From Ignavibacteria bacterium (GTDB lineage: Bacteria > Bacteroidota > Ignavibacteria > Kapaibacteriales > UBA4661), in contig JAAFIV010000001.1 in assembly GCA_013298775.1 (NCBI GenBank), forward strand, positions 186,001 through 250,000: 64,000 nucleotides of DNA, in the 5' to 3' direction. A model generated the notes under the pieces. That model was not told the DNA's origin. It ran no database searches and saw only the letters and a program-made list of their open reading frames with translations. Made by a program: the position numbers and the translations under genes. Position 1 is the first letter of the stretch; every line of letters begins with the position of its first letter. Positions 1 through 8,600 of the stretch are shown piece by piece.

Positions 1-1503
1 GAGCTGCTCATTGAGTTCATTCAGTTGGCTGTTGCCAGTTTGTAGTTCTTCATTCGCTTTTTCAATCTGTTCGGCTTGCCTTTCCAGCGTTTTTTGTTTG
101 TGTTCGAGATTGATATTGAGTTCAAGCAATTCATTGTTTGCCATCTCAATTTCACGAGTTTGCTCTTCCAAAATTCCCTGTTGCCGTTGCAGATTGATAT
201 TCGCCTCATGCAGCTCCGTATTGGCAAGCTGAATCTCGCTTGCTTGCTCTTCCAACATCTTTTGCTGACGCAGAATTTCCTCGTTTTGCTGCGAAAGAAG
301 TTGGTTCGCTTTCTTTTGCTGATGATTGCTGCGGAACAGCACATACGCCAGCACAAATACCATCACAAACCCAACAGCAAAACTATTACGAATAAGCTGC
401 TGAATTTGATTTTCCTTCGTGAGCAATTCTATTTGTGCTTGTCGCTTTTCGAGCGCGAGCATTGCTTCGAGGTCGGCAATTTTGCGGACACTTTCCTCAC
501 CCGTTACGGAATCTTTCAGCGTGGAATACAAAAGTTGATAATCCAGTGCTTTTTTATAGTTTTCGCGCTTCGTGTAAATTGCTGAAAGGGTCTTACTTGC
601 TTGTTTCATCCATTCGATTTCACCAACTTCGCGGGCGTACTCTAGCGAGGTGGAGGCAAATTCTTCTGCTTTTTTCAATTCCCCTGTCTGCAAGAGAATA
701 CCAGCAATACTACTGAGCGTTTGCGCCACGCCCGACTTATTCCCAATGTCTTCGTATAAGTTCAATGCTTTTTGGAGATAATCCAAGCTCAGGCGCGTAT
801 TTCCTTGTTTGCCGTACACCAGACCAATTTCCAAGCCCGATTCTGCAACGCCGTCGCGGTAGCCTGTTTCCTCGTGAATTGCTTGGCTTTTTACCAAATA
901 TTCCAGTCCAAGCGAGTATTTCCCTTGCCGCGCATAGATTTCACCAATGTTTGTCATTGCCTTACCAACGCCGAGCAAATCGTTTGTTCGCTCGTAAATC
1001 TGCCGCGCTCGCTCGAAATACTCTAGTGCCGCTTGGTAATTGACTTGTCCTTGATAAATAAGTCCAATGCGGTTCAGTGCCTGCCCAATATCCGCCGAGT
1101 CGCGTATTTCCTCACTAATTTTCAAGGCTTTGAGGTGATAATCCAACGCTTGCGGATAATTCCCCCGCCGCCGATACACCACGCCTAAATTATTCAATGC
1201 CCGCGCCATTCCTGACTTGAGCTGCAACTGCTCCGCCAAACCCAATGCTTGTAAGCCGTATTCAATCGCACGGTCTTGGTTGGAAGTGCGATACTCCCAC
1301 GCAAGAGCATTCAGCACTGTAACCCGCTTCTCGCCTTGTGTTTTGGGCAATTCTGCTTTCAGACTGTCAATTATTGCTTTGTTTTGGATAGCCCATGCTG
1401 TACTCGGCTGGAATACAGCAATGAAGCCAAGCGCAAGGCACAGCGCAAGGCGGTAATACGGTAACATCACGTGAACACGATAATCCAATAAAACTTTGGT
1501 CAT
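1..1503 (-). CDS. TPR-repeat, membrane-anchored coiled-coil signalling protein (partial, runs off the left edge)
   Basis: The frame is open for 501 codons from an ATG at 1501-1503 to the window edge, so the C-terminus is missing. An N-terminal hydrophobic segment (about residues 12-38, ending near AWA) looks like a signal peptide; a second ATG at 1465-1467 is possible. Residues about 45-330 are consecutive tetratricopeptide repeats, with recurring A-x-x-x-L-x-x-x-G motifs such as ALNNLGVVY and GQALNRIGLIYQ. A single membrane span (about 362-382, NSFAVGFVMVFVLAYVLF) follows, then a long heptad-rich coiled coil to the edge. In this architecture the missing end is usually a histidine kinase, SpoIIE phosphatase or nucleotide cyclase; which one cannot be told here. 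The extracytoplasmic TPR would be the input domain. Confidence 0.8.
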   Translation of the reverse strand, partial: MTKVLLDYRVHVMLPYYRLALCLALGFIAVFQPSTAWAIQNKAIIDSLKAELPKTQGEKRVTVLNALAWEYRTSNQDRAIEYGLQALGLAEQLQLKSGMARALNNLGVVYRRRGNYPQALDYHLKALKISEEIRDSADIGQALNRIGLIYQGQVNYQAALEYFERARQIYERTNDLLGVGKAMTNIGEIYARQGKYSLGLEYLVKSQAIHEETGYRDGVAESGLEIGLVYGKQGNTRLSLDYLQKALNLYEDIGNKSGVAQTLSSIAGILLQTGELKKAEEFASTSLEYAREVGEIEWMKQASKTLSAIYTKRENYKKALDYQLLYSTLKDSVTGEESVRKIADLEAMLALEKRQAQIELLTKENQIQQLIRNSFAVGFVMVFVLAYVLFRSNHQQKKANQLLSQQNEEILRQQKMLEEQASEIQLANTELHEANINLQRQQGILEEQTREIEMANNELLELNINLEHKQKTLERQAEQIEKANEELQTGNSQLNELNEQL

Positions 1504-1656
1504 AAAAATGCTCCAGCCAAAAAGGAAGGATAGAAAAAGACAGCAACAGCGTGAAGAAGACACGCAAACATGGCATAAAATCAATAAAGAACAAAGGTGC
1601 GTTTGTAAACCGAGAATATAATAAAGTATTTGCAAAAATAGCGTTGTAAACGATAC

Positions 1657-1936
1657 AACTTTCGCAAAATGCTCGTTTTGTAGCACAGACAAGAGTGTCT
1701 GTGCTACCGAAGACACATAAAATCTGCATCAATTGGTAGCGCAGACCTTTGTACACGACAAAATTTCTTCAGCAGTGGCACAGACATTCTTGTCTGTGAG
1801 TGTTGGTGCGGGATTCAGGTAAGAAACACAGACAGAAAGTCTCAAGCCACTGAAGCCTGATTTTACGAGCTTTTCAGAGGTTTTGTCGTGTACAAAGAGC
1901 GCAGACACTCCTGTTTGCGCCATTTACGAAAGTCCT
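1657..1936. repeat. Family-B palindromic element, interrupted by a family-A element
   Basis: Left part AACTTTCGCAAA (from 1657) with TAGCACAGACAAGAGTG, right part ending GCGCC-ATTTACGAAAGTCCT at 1936. Comparable intact copies lie at 52606-52747 and 59808-59899. The right arm is split after GGTAGCGCAGAC by the 151-bp insert at 1747-1897. Outside the element, AAACGATAC (1648-1656) and AAACGAATC (1937-1945) may be a decayed 9-bp target duplication. Confidence 0.75.
1747..1897. mobile_element. Family-A MITE-like element with perfect 17-bp ends and 9-bp target duplication
   Basis: The ends CTTTGTACACGACAAAA (1747-1763) and TTTTGTCGTGTACAAAG (1881-1897) are perfect inverted repeats. The element is flanked by direct repeats AGCGCAGAC (1738-1746 and 1898-1906). 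Removing the element plus one direct repeat restores the right arm of the family-B palindrome exactly as in the copy at 52709. The interior carries the family core GTGGCACAGACATTCTTG. It has no ORF, so it must have been moved by a transposase encoded elsewhere. Confidence 0.85.
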
Positions 1937-2074
1937 AAACGAATCAAATCAACGCTGCGGGATAGAATAATTTGGCATCTTTTGGCGCAGACAGGTGTGT
2001 ATATGCTATCAGTGGGTGTTTTTACTTTTTCCATTTTTGTATTTCCAATTCCATCCAAGCCATGACGGAATGGC

Positions 2075-3019
2075 TCACAACGGCAACAACAACACTTGCC
2101 ATGCCTCTTCCACGCGATTTTTCGACAACAGCAGCTGCGCCACTTTGTGCATACGTTCTTGGAGTTTTTCGGGGCGTTGCTGTGCGCCGTGCAGCAAGGC
2201 GTAGAGCGCACCTAAGGGATTGCCAGAATTTAATTCCAACGAGAAATCTTCTGCTTGCTGTGCGTGATTGTCGTAGGCAGGAAAGCTGCGGTCACGCTTG
2301 GGAACTTGCTCCAGCGAGGCAAGTTTGGCAAGGTCGTTACCCGTGAGAATTGGACTTTTGCGAATATGCTCTGGCAAAGAATCAATTCCAAGTCCAACTA
2401 CTTTTGGTTGTGCTAGTTCAAAGACCGCATCACCACTTGCTCGCGTGTACCATGAAAGCCCCATGCGCCCGACTAAATCCATGCGCTGCGGGTCAATGTT
2501 TTCACCATCAAAAATGGAATTGCTGAGATGAAAGCGTACCACGCGGCAGAGAGCCATATTGCCGCTTCCCTGCACCTCTGGCGCGAGGTGTATCATTTGA
2601 ACAAGTTTGCATTCCATCGAAAAAGGCGATTCATTCACGCTTGGTGGCTTCACGTCGAGGCTTTTGCGCTTCGTAAAACCAGCCTTCACAAATTCATCCA
2701 CGCCCGGCGGATACACGCACGAACTCAAATTCGCCTGCTCGACCATGCCGTAGGTAACGACGCTAATCGTGCATTCGCCTGTTGCCATGAGATTGGAATA
2801 AGTATCTTTGCTTGTGCCGTCCGTTGCGCGGTGTCCGGGACCAATTGCTACAACGGGCGGATTTGAGGCGAACGCGTTGAAAAAACTAAACGGCGAAAGA
2901 TTTGCTTTCCCGTCGCGGTCGGTCGTTCCAACAAGCGCAATTGGGCGCGGTGCAACGCCAGAAAGTAAGATTTTATGCAGTTCGCGGGGAGAAATATCTT
3001 GAGGTTGAAATGTTTTCAT
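2075..3019 (-). CDS. Flavin reductase-like (FMN-binding split-barrel) protein
   Basis: 314 residues from an ATG at 3017-3019. Residues about 1-200 match the flavin-reductase-like split-barrel fold that binds FMN: an N-terminal SGVAPRPIALVGT strand, the LSPFSFFNAFASNPPVVAI segment typical of these proteins, and DTYSNLMATGECTISVV. The C-terminal third (about 225-314) is a helical extension not needed for the fold, with an internal DLAKLASLEQVP motif. Related proteins are flavin reductases or flavoproteins of unknown substrate; no partner oxygenase is adjacent, so the substrate is not assignable. It is divergent from the receiver gene at 3216 and separated from the TPR gene by repeat-filled DNA. 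Confidence 0.8.
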   Translation of the reverse strand: MKTFQPQDISPRELHKILLSGVAPRPIALVGTTDRDGKANLSPFSFFNAFASNPPVVAIGPGHRATDGTSKDTYSNLMATGECTISVVTYGMVEQANLSSCVYPPGVDEFVKAGFTKRKSLDVKPPSVNESPFSMECKLVQMIHLAPEVQGSGNMALCRVVRFHLSNSIFDGENIDPQRMDLVGRMGLSWYTRASGDAVFELAQPKVVGLGIDSLPEHIRKSPILTGNDLAKLASLEQVPKRDRSFPAYDNHAQQAEDFSLELNSGNPLGALYALLHGAQQRPEKLQERMHKVAQLLLSKNRVEEAWQVLLLPL

Positions 3020-3215
3020 GAAAAATTGGCGGCGTTGTGAAACGAAGTGGTGTGAATGTTTTTTTACATATTTTTACATACTGTGCGCAAAGATACGAGA
3101 ATGTTTTTGTGATTCCATCGAACTTTTGTAAAATTGTCGGCTTTATAGTGTGTTCCGTGTGCAAATATCAGACAATACTCGCAGCACCATTCCCTCATCC
3201 TAGATTTTACGCGCC

Positions 3216-3584
3216 ATGCAAACGATTTGCCTTGTTGAAGATGATAAAATTACCCGCAAACTTTTTGTGATGCTCTTAGAACGAGCGGGATTTTCTGTAC
3301 AAGACTTTGAAGAAGGTGTATCTGCGCTGGACTGGATTCGAGCAAATACGCCCGATGCCGTGCTTTCAAACATTGTCCTCTCGGGAGCGATTGGTGGTGT
3401 GGAGATATTGCGCGAAGTGCGTGAGGTCTTGAAACGGCAAACGCCCGTGCTTGCGCTCACCGCTTTTGCACGGCGCGGCGACCGCGAAAAATACCTTGAA
3501 ATGGGCTTCACGGGCTGCGTTGCCAAGCCAATTGACCCACAACATTTTGCCGAAGATTTTAAAATATTGCTGACCAATACCTAG
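3216..3584 (+). CDS. Stand-alone CheY-like receiver domain lacking the phospho-acceptor Asp
   Basis: 122 residues comprising only a receiver domain, with no output domain. The acidic pair (E8, D9, D10), the switch Thr (T82 in LALTAF) and the conserved Lys (K104 in AKPID) are present. The expected phosphorylated Asp at the end of beta-3 is Asn: the motif reads PDAVLSNIVL with N52 (codon AAC). As known for atypical receivers, such proteins usually act independently of phosphorylation or bind a partner constitutively. No kinase gene is adjacent. The 196-bp upstream gap, shared with the divergent flavin-reductase gene, is AT-rich and should hold both promoters; I cannot pick a convincing one. Confidence 0.85.
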   Translation: MQTICLVEDDKITRKLFVMLLERAGFSVQDFEEGVSALDWIRANTPDAVLSNIVLSGAIGGVEILREVREVLKRQTPVLALTAFARRGDREKYLEMGFTGCVAKPIDPQHFAEDFKILLTNT

Positions 3585-3685
3585 AACCATCTGCCATTGC
3601 GGACATCAGTTATCCCCGCGTGCGTGGCAGAAGAGTAATTTTAAACTTAGTGATAACTGACCACTTCCAACTATTAGGTACAACC

Positions 3686-4801
3686 ATGATTATTGGCGTT
3701 CCCAAAGAGATAAAATCCTACGAGAATCGCGTAGGGCTTGTTCCGGCAGGTGTTGAAGTTTTGAAACAGCACGGTCATACGATTATTGTCGAAACAACCG
3801 CCGGAAACGGGAGTGGTTTCAGCGACGAAACGTACATCAAAGCTGGAGCGGAAATTGGCAAAAACGCCGCAGAAATCTATGAGCGTGCGGAAATGATTGT
3901 CAAGGTAAAAGAGCCGATTCTTCCAGAGTACGAGCTTATTCGCGAGGGGCAAATTCTCTTTACCTATTTCCACTTCGCAGCAGACCGCGATTTGACCGAA
4001 GCAATGGTCGAAAGTGAAAGCATTTGTATCGCCTACGAAACCGTTCAGCGTGCTGATGGTTCGTTGCCGCTTCTTATTCCGATGAGCGAGGTTGCAGGGC
4101 GCATGGCAGCTCACGAAGGCTCAAAATATCTGGAACGCGCAATGGGCGGACGTGGTATTCTTTTGGGCGGCGTTCCCGGCACACCTCCAGCGAATGTCCT
4201 CGTTCTTGGCGGCGGCATAGTTGGCACGAATGCGGCGAAAATTGCGGCGGGCTTGGGCGCACGAGTTTCTATTTTGGATACCAACTTGTACCGCTTGCGC
4301 TACTTGGATGATGTGATGCCGAAAAACGTCGTTACACGGATGTCGAACCCAGCAACAGTGCGCGAAATCGCCTACGAAGCAGATTTGATTATCGGTGGTA
4401 TCTTGATTCCGGGCGCGAAAGCTCCAAAGCTCATCACCCGCGAAATGCTCAAAAACATGAAAGAAGGCGCAGTAATGGTGGATGTGGCGATTGACCAAGG
4501 CGGCTGCTTTGAAACAAGCAAAGCCACTACACACGAAAATCCGACCTACACGATTGATGGCGTATTGCACTATTGCGTAGCAAATATGCCAGGCGCAGTG
4601 CCGCTTACCTCCACACTCGCGCTCACCAACGCAACCTTCCCCTACGCACTCGAACTCGCCAACAAAGGCTACAAAAAAGCGATTTCCGACAATAAAGAAT
4701 TACGCTTAGGCTTGAATATCATCGAAGGTACAATCACCTACAAAGCCGTTGCCGACGCGTTTGACTTGCCTTCAGAAGATTCGTATAAATTTATTCCCTA
4801 A
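3686..4801 (+). CDS. ald: Alanine dehydrogenase
   Basis: 371 residues, the normal family length. It catalyses reversible NAD-dependent oxidative deamination of L-alanine to pyruvate and ammonium in the cytoplasm. I chose ATG 3686 because the protein then starts MIIGVPKEIK, exactly the family N-terminus; the frame is open 22 codons further upstream. Substrate-binding R15 and K75 (KVKEP) and catalytic H96 (TYFHF) are present. The Rossmann motif VLGGGIVGTNAAK is followed by the adenine-ribose Asp in SILD, and the active-site Asp is in VDVAIDQGG. It probably forms a hexamer. The next gene follows after only 24 bp and may share its transcript. Confidence 0.95.
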   Translation: MIIGVPKEIKSYENRVGLVPAGVEVLKQHGHTIIVETTAGNGSGFSDETYIKAGAEIGKNAAEIYERAEMIVKVKEPILPEYELIREGQILFTYFHFAADRDLTEAMVESESICIAYETVQRADGSLPLLIPMSEVAGRMAAHEGSKYLERAMGGRGILLGGVPGTPPANVLVLGGGIVGTNAAKIAAGLGARVSILDTNLYRLRYLDDVMPKNVVTRMSNPATVREIAYEADLIIGGILIPGAKAPKLITREMLKNMKEGAVMVDVAIDQGGCFETSKATTHENPTYTIDGVLHYCVANMPGAVPLTSTLALTNATFPYALELANKGYKKAISDNKELRLGLNIIEGTITYKAVADAFDLPSEDSYKFIP

Positions 4802-4825
4802 TATTTTTCCATCATTGTATTGTCT

Positions 4826-5278
4826 ATGAAAACACTCACATCCCTCGCTCTTGCCGCAACAATGGCTCTCAGTGCCAGTATTGGTACGGTTTCTGCACAA
4901 GAAGCAGTTTCTGGTAAAAAAGGCGCAGCAGCACCGGCGGCACCGGCAGCTAGCACACAAGCAGGTACGCCAACGGCAAGCGCAGGTAAAAAATCTGGCA
5001 GTGGTCCAATTCGCGTGAGCAAAATCACACGCGGCACCGTTGTTAGCTTAGTTACGTTGAAGCGCGTCAATGCTGAAGAAGCGGGCGCACTTGCGAATAA
5101 AGGTGCGCTTGCACTCATGGTTGGTTCAAAAGTAGTATATGTCTTGAAAGCTGATGGCAGCTCGGCTGGCGACGACTTAGCGCGTTTGGCTGGCGGAATG
5201 GTCGGCATTGCAGGCAAAACCATGACCAGAAATGGCGCAACTGTCCTTCTCGCAGATGTTATTGAAACCGTGAAGTAA
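4826..5278 (+). CDS. Small exported protein of unknown function
   Basis: About 150 residues from ATG 4826; the frame could start at TTG 4820. An N-terminal signal peptide (about residues 1-25, ending VSAQ) precedes an Ala/Pro/Gly-rich linker (AAAPAAPAAS) and a globular part of about 100 residues (RVSKITRGTVVSLVTLKRVN to the end). I do not recognise the family. It lies 24 bp after alanine dehydrogenase and is followed by a 12-bp tandem repeat and a strong terminator, so it is probably the last gene of a two-gene transcript. Confidence 0.7.
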   Translation: MKTLTSLALAATMALSASIGTVSAQEAVSGKKGAAAPAAPAASTQAGTPTASAGKKSGSGPIRVSKITRGTVVSLVTLKRVNAEEAGALANKGALALMVGSKVVYVLKADGSSAGDDLARLAGGMVGIAGKTMTRNGATVLLADVIETVK

Positions 5279-5319
5279 CGAGCAACGTAACGAGCAACGT
5301 AACGAGCAACGTAACGAGC
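5275..5319. repeat. 12-bp tandem repeat, 3.75 copies
   Basis: The unit GTAACGAGCAAC repeats at 5275, 5287 and 5299 with a partial fourth copy at 5311. The first unit overlaps the stop codon of the preceding gene, so the array lies between the stop codon and the terminator. Confidence 0.95.
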
Positions 5320-5330
5320 GATTGTTCTTG

Positions 5331-5379
5331 AAAAAAAATCCCAAGCCAAGACACAGCGTCTTGCTTGGGATTTTTTTTT
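5331..5379. terminator. Rho-independent terminator (bidirectional geometry)
   Basis: Stem ATCCCAAG-C-CAAGAC (5338-5352) pairs with GTCTTGCTTGGGAT (5358-5371), with one bulged C and a 5-nt loop, preceded by A8 and followed by T9. Confidence 0.93.
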
Positions 5380-5462
5380 GTTCCCAGCAAGTTTCCTAGC
5401 GAATGTTCTTCAAGCAGTGCCATAATTTCTGTAATTTCTTTTCTAGGCTCTTTGTTCTTTTT

Positions 5463-5604
5463 CTCACCGTACGCACACCGCCCTCACCCAACCCTCTCCC
5501 AAAGGGAGAGGGCTTCAGAACTACCTCCTATCAACCCTCGCCCTCTGGGAGAGGGTCTCGCGCAGCGAGGGGTGAGGGAAGCGCGAGGATGTGCGTAAGG
5601 TGAG
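5463..5604. repeat. Family-E palindromic element with 15-bp terminal inverted repeats
   Basis: The ends CTCACCGTACGCACA (5463-5477) and TGTGCGTAAGGTGAG (5590-5604) are inverted repeats with one mismatch. Inside are two hairpin arms of the type CCCTCACCC-AACCCTCTCCC and GAGAGGG. The element ends 17 bp before the start of the sensor kinase gene and so forms most of its leader. A second copy of the interior is at 56721-56812. Confidence 0.75.
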
Positions 5605-5621
5605 TTCTTCTTCTATTTGTT

Positions 5622-8600
5622 GTGATTATGTGCCGACTGCTTCTCCGTTCTCTATCTCGCAGTATTGCTTGTTTTCCAATGTTTTTTTTAATACTTGGAA
5701 TGCTCGCACAAGTATTTTTGATGCAAGTATTTTTGATGCAATCACTGTGCGTGCAATCATTGCAAGCGCAGACCACTCCACGCCTTGCTTCTACCGACCG
5801 CCTACTTTCTCAATACGCATTTGAAAATTGGCAAATCAACGACGGTTTGCCGCAAAATACGGTGCAGTCAATCGTCCGAACACGTGATGGTTACTTGTGG
5901 CTCGGCACGGTAGAAGGCGCGGCACGCTTCGACGGCATTTCCTTTGAAATCTTCTCCAAAGAAACATTCCCTTTATTGACCAATAACGATATTAACGTCG
6001 TTTTTGAGACAAGCAATGGCACGCTTTGGTTGGGTGCGGAAGACGGAAGTTTGTACGCCAAAGCAAGCAATGAAGCAGCGTGGAAGCGATTCGACAAAAC
6101 GAATGGACTCCCTGGCAATGCGATTTGGAAAATTTTTGAAGACCACGCCGGAACGCTTCTTATTTCCACGCTCGGTGGCGGCTTGGTGCGCTTGCAGAAT
6201 GGCGTATTTACGGCACTCACGAAAGCAAATGGCTTGCAAAGTAATGATATTTCTAAGTGTTTTGAAGATACAGATGGAACGCTGTGGTTCGGCACCTTTG
6301 GCGGCGGTGTTCACGCCATGCGGGATGGGCGTATTGTCAAGATTTTTACACAAGAACATGGTCTGCCGAGCAATTCCGTGTACGATATTCACCGCGACAA
6401 TAACGGTACGCTCTGGGCTGGAACAGAAGGCGGTTTGGTCTTTTTGGAAAATGAGAAAAATACAGCTTCGGCACGGTTCCGACCCATTCAACACGAAACC
6501 CTCAAGAACAGCTTTGTCTGGACGCTGCTTGGCGACAAACGCAGCGCAGGAACACTCTGGATAGGCACAGCAAAGGGCTTGTGGCGGTATAACGAAAGCA
6601 CGCGCAGCATCACCGATTCTCTGTCCGCGCTCGGCGGCGAGCTTCCCAGCAACGATATGTACTCGCTCGCCTTCGACTACGAAAATTCGCTGTGGTGTGG
6701 CACCATTGGCGGAGGCTTATGCCGCTTGAAGCAAACAAAATTTACTGCCATTACCGCGAAACAAGGCTTGGCGACTGGCTTTGTGTGGTGCGGAGCGCAA
6801 TTAGCTAATGGTGAAATTTGGATAGGAACAAACAACGTCGGCTTGGTGGATATTCATCGCAATCACGCCTTTCCTGTTGAAAATATCAATAAGCTCTTGA
6901 ATGCGCAGAAAATCTATGGTCTGCACGTGGGACGCTCTGGCACGGTGTACATGGCAACGTGGGGAAGTGGCTTGATTACTAGTTCCGTGGATGGCAACAC
7001 CGTACGCCGCATCAACAAAAAAAATGGGCTTGCTGCGGATAATCTGTGGACGGTACTGGAAGACAGACGTGGTGCGGTCTGGGTGGGAATGGGGTCGGGC
7101 GGTTTGCAGCGTTTTTCCAAAGAATTTTTCCAGAAGAATGGCGCGAAAGCAATCTCAGCGACAAACTATCTTCGCTCCTACACCAGTGCCGATGGGCTTT
7201 CTGGCATGACCGTCCGTCGTTTGGCGGAAGATGCTGCGGGAAGAATTTGGGTAGGAACGCTCAACGGCGTAAACGTCATTGACCCAGCTCGCGGAGACAG
7301 CATTGTTCAGACATTCAGCACGGCAAACGGTTTGCTGAGTAATTCCATTCGCTGTATTATGAACGATAGCGCGTCGGGCGGAATGTGGATTGGTACACCA
7401 TCGGGGCTGCATTACCTGAAAAATGGCGCGATTGCGACGATTACCAAAAAACAAGGCTTGTTCAATGATAATGTTTCCGCAATTCTGGACGATGGCGCAG
7501 GACGCTACTGGATGAGCTGCAATTACGGTGTTTTTAGTGTGGAAAAAAGCGCATTGTTTGCGGTGCTGGAGCATCGCAGAGAGCGCGTAGAATCTACCGT
7601 GTACGGCGTGGATGATGGTTTGCCGAGCGCAGAATGCAATGCTGGAAACCCAGGCGCGTGGCGCGTTGCCGATGGACGTATTGCATTTGCTACCACAAAA
7701 GGTGTTGCGCTTATCAATCCGCTTCTTGTGGCACGAGATTCTGTGCCACCTCCAGTGCGTATTGAGCAAATTCGCACGGACAATGTTGCTCTTCCCCAAG
7801 AATTGCTGGCAGAATCTCAAGCAAAGGAAAACGCCGAAACCCTCATCAAAGCTCGCACAGCGCGATTAAGTTTTCATTTTACCGCGCTCAGTTTAGCATT
7901 CCCGCAACGAACTCGCTTCAAAGTGCGCTTAGAAGGCTACGATGCTGACTGGATAGACATTGGAACGCGCCGCGAGGTGTCCTACACGAACTTGCCGCGC
8001 GGGAAATCGTACCAATTTCACGTGATGGCGCAAAACCACGATGGCGTGTGGAATCCTGTGCCAGCAAGCGTGCGCGTGTATTTGCAACCATTTTTCTATG
8101 AAACGTGGTGGTTTTATGGGATTTGTATTTTTGCTAGTATTGGTGCGGGGTTTGGGGTGTATCGTTTACGCACGCTTCAGCTTCAACATCGTGCTGCCGA
8201 GCTTTCACGCCTCGTGGAAGAGCGCACAGTCGAACTCCAAAATGCAAATGGGCTTCTTCGCACAGCAAATACCCAAGTGCAAGAACAGATGCGGCTTGTA
8301 GAGCAGAAATCGGACGAAGTTTCGGCGGCGAATTTGCGTTTACAAATGTTCATCGCTGAATTAGAACGTACCAATGGCGAACTCAAACAAGCAAATGAAT
8401 TCAAATCCACGATGCTTTCTATGGCTTCGCATGATTTGAAAAATCCGCTTTCTTCGATTCTCGCGCTTGTAGAAGTAACGATGGGGCGCACGAATGATTC
8501 CGCCGTCTTGGAAATGCTCGAACTCGTGATTTCCTCCGCCGAGCGCATGCTCCAGCTCGTGATTGACCTCTTGGATACATCCGCACTGGAGCTGGGACGT

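Noticed and set aside
1680-1920. Possible CRISPR array, from repeated CAGACA words
   Set aside because: The repeats are palindromic and dispersed genome-style, with no regular spacers and no cas genes.
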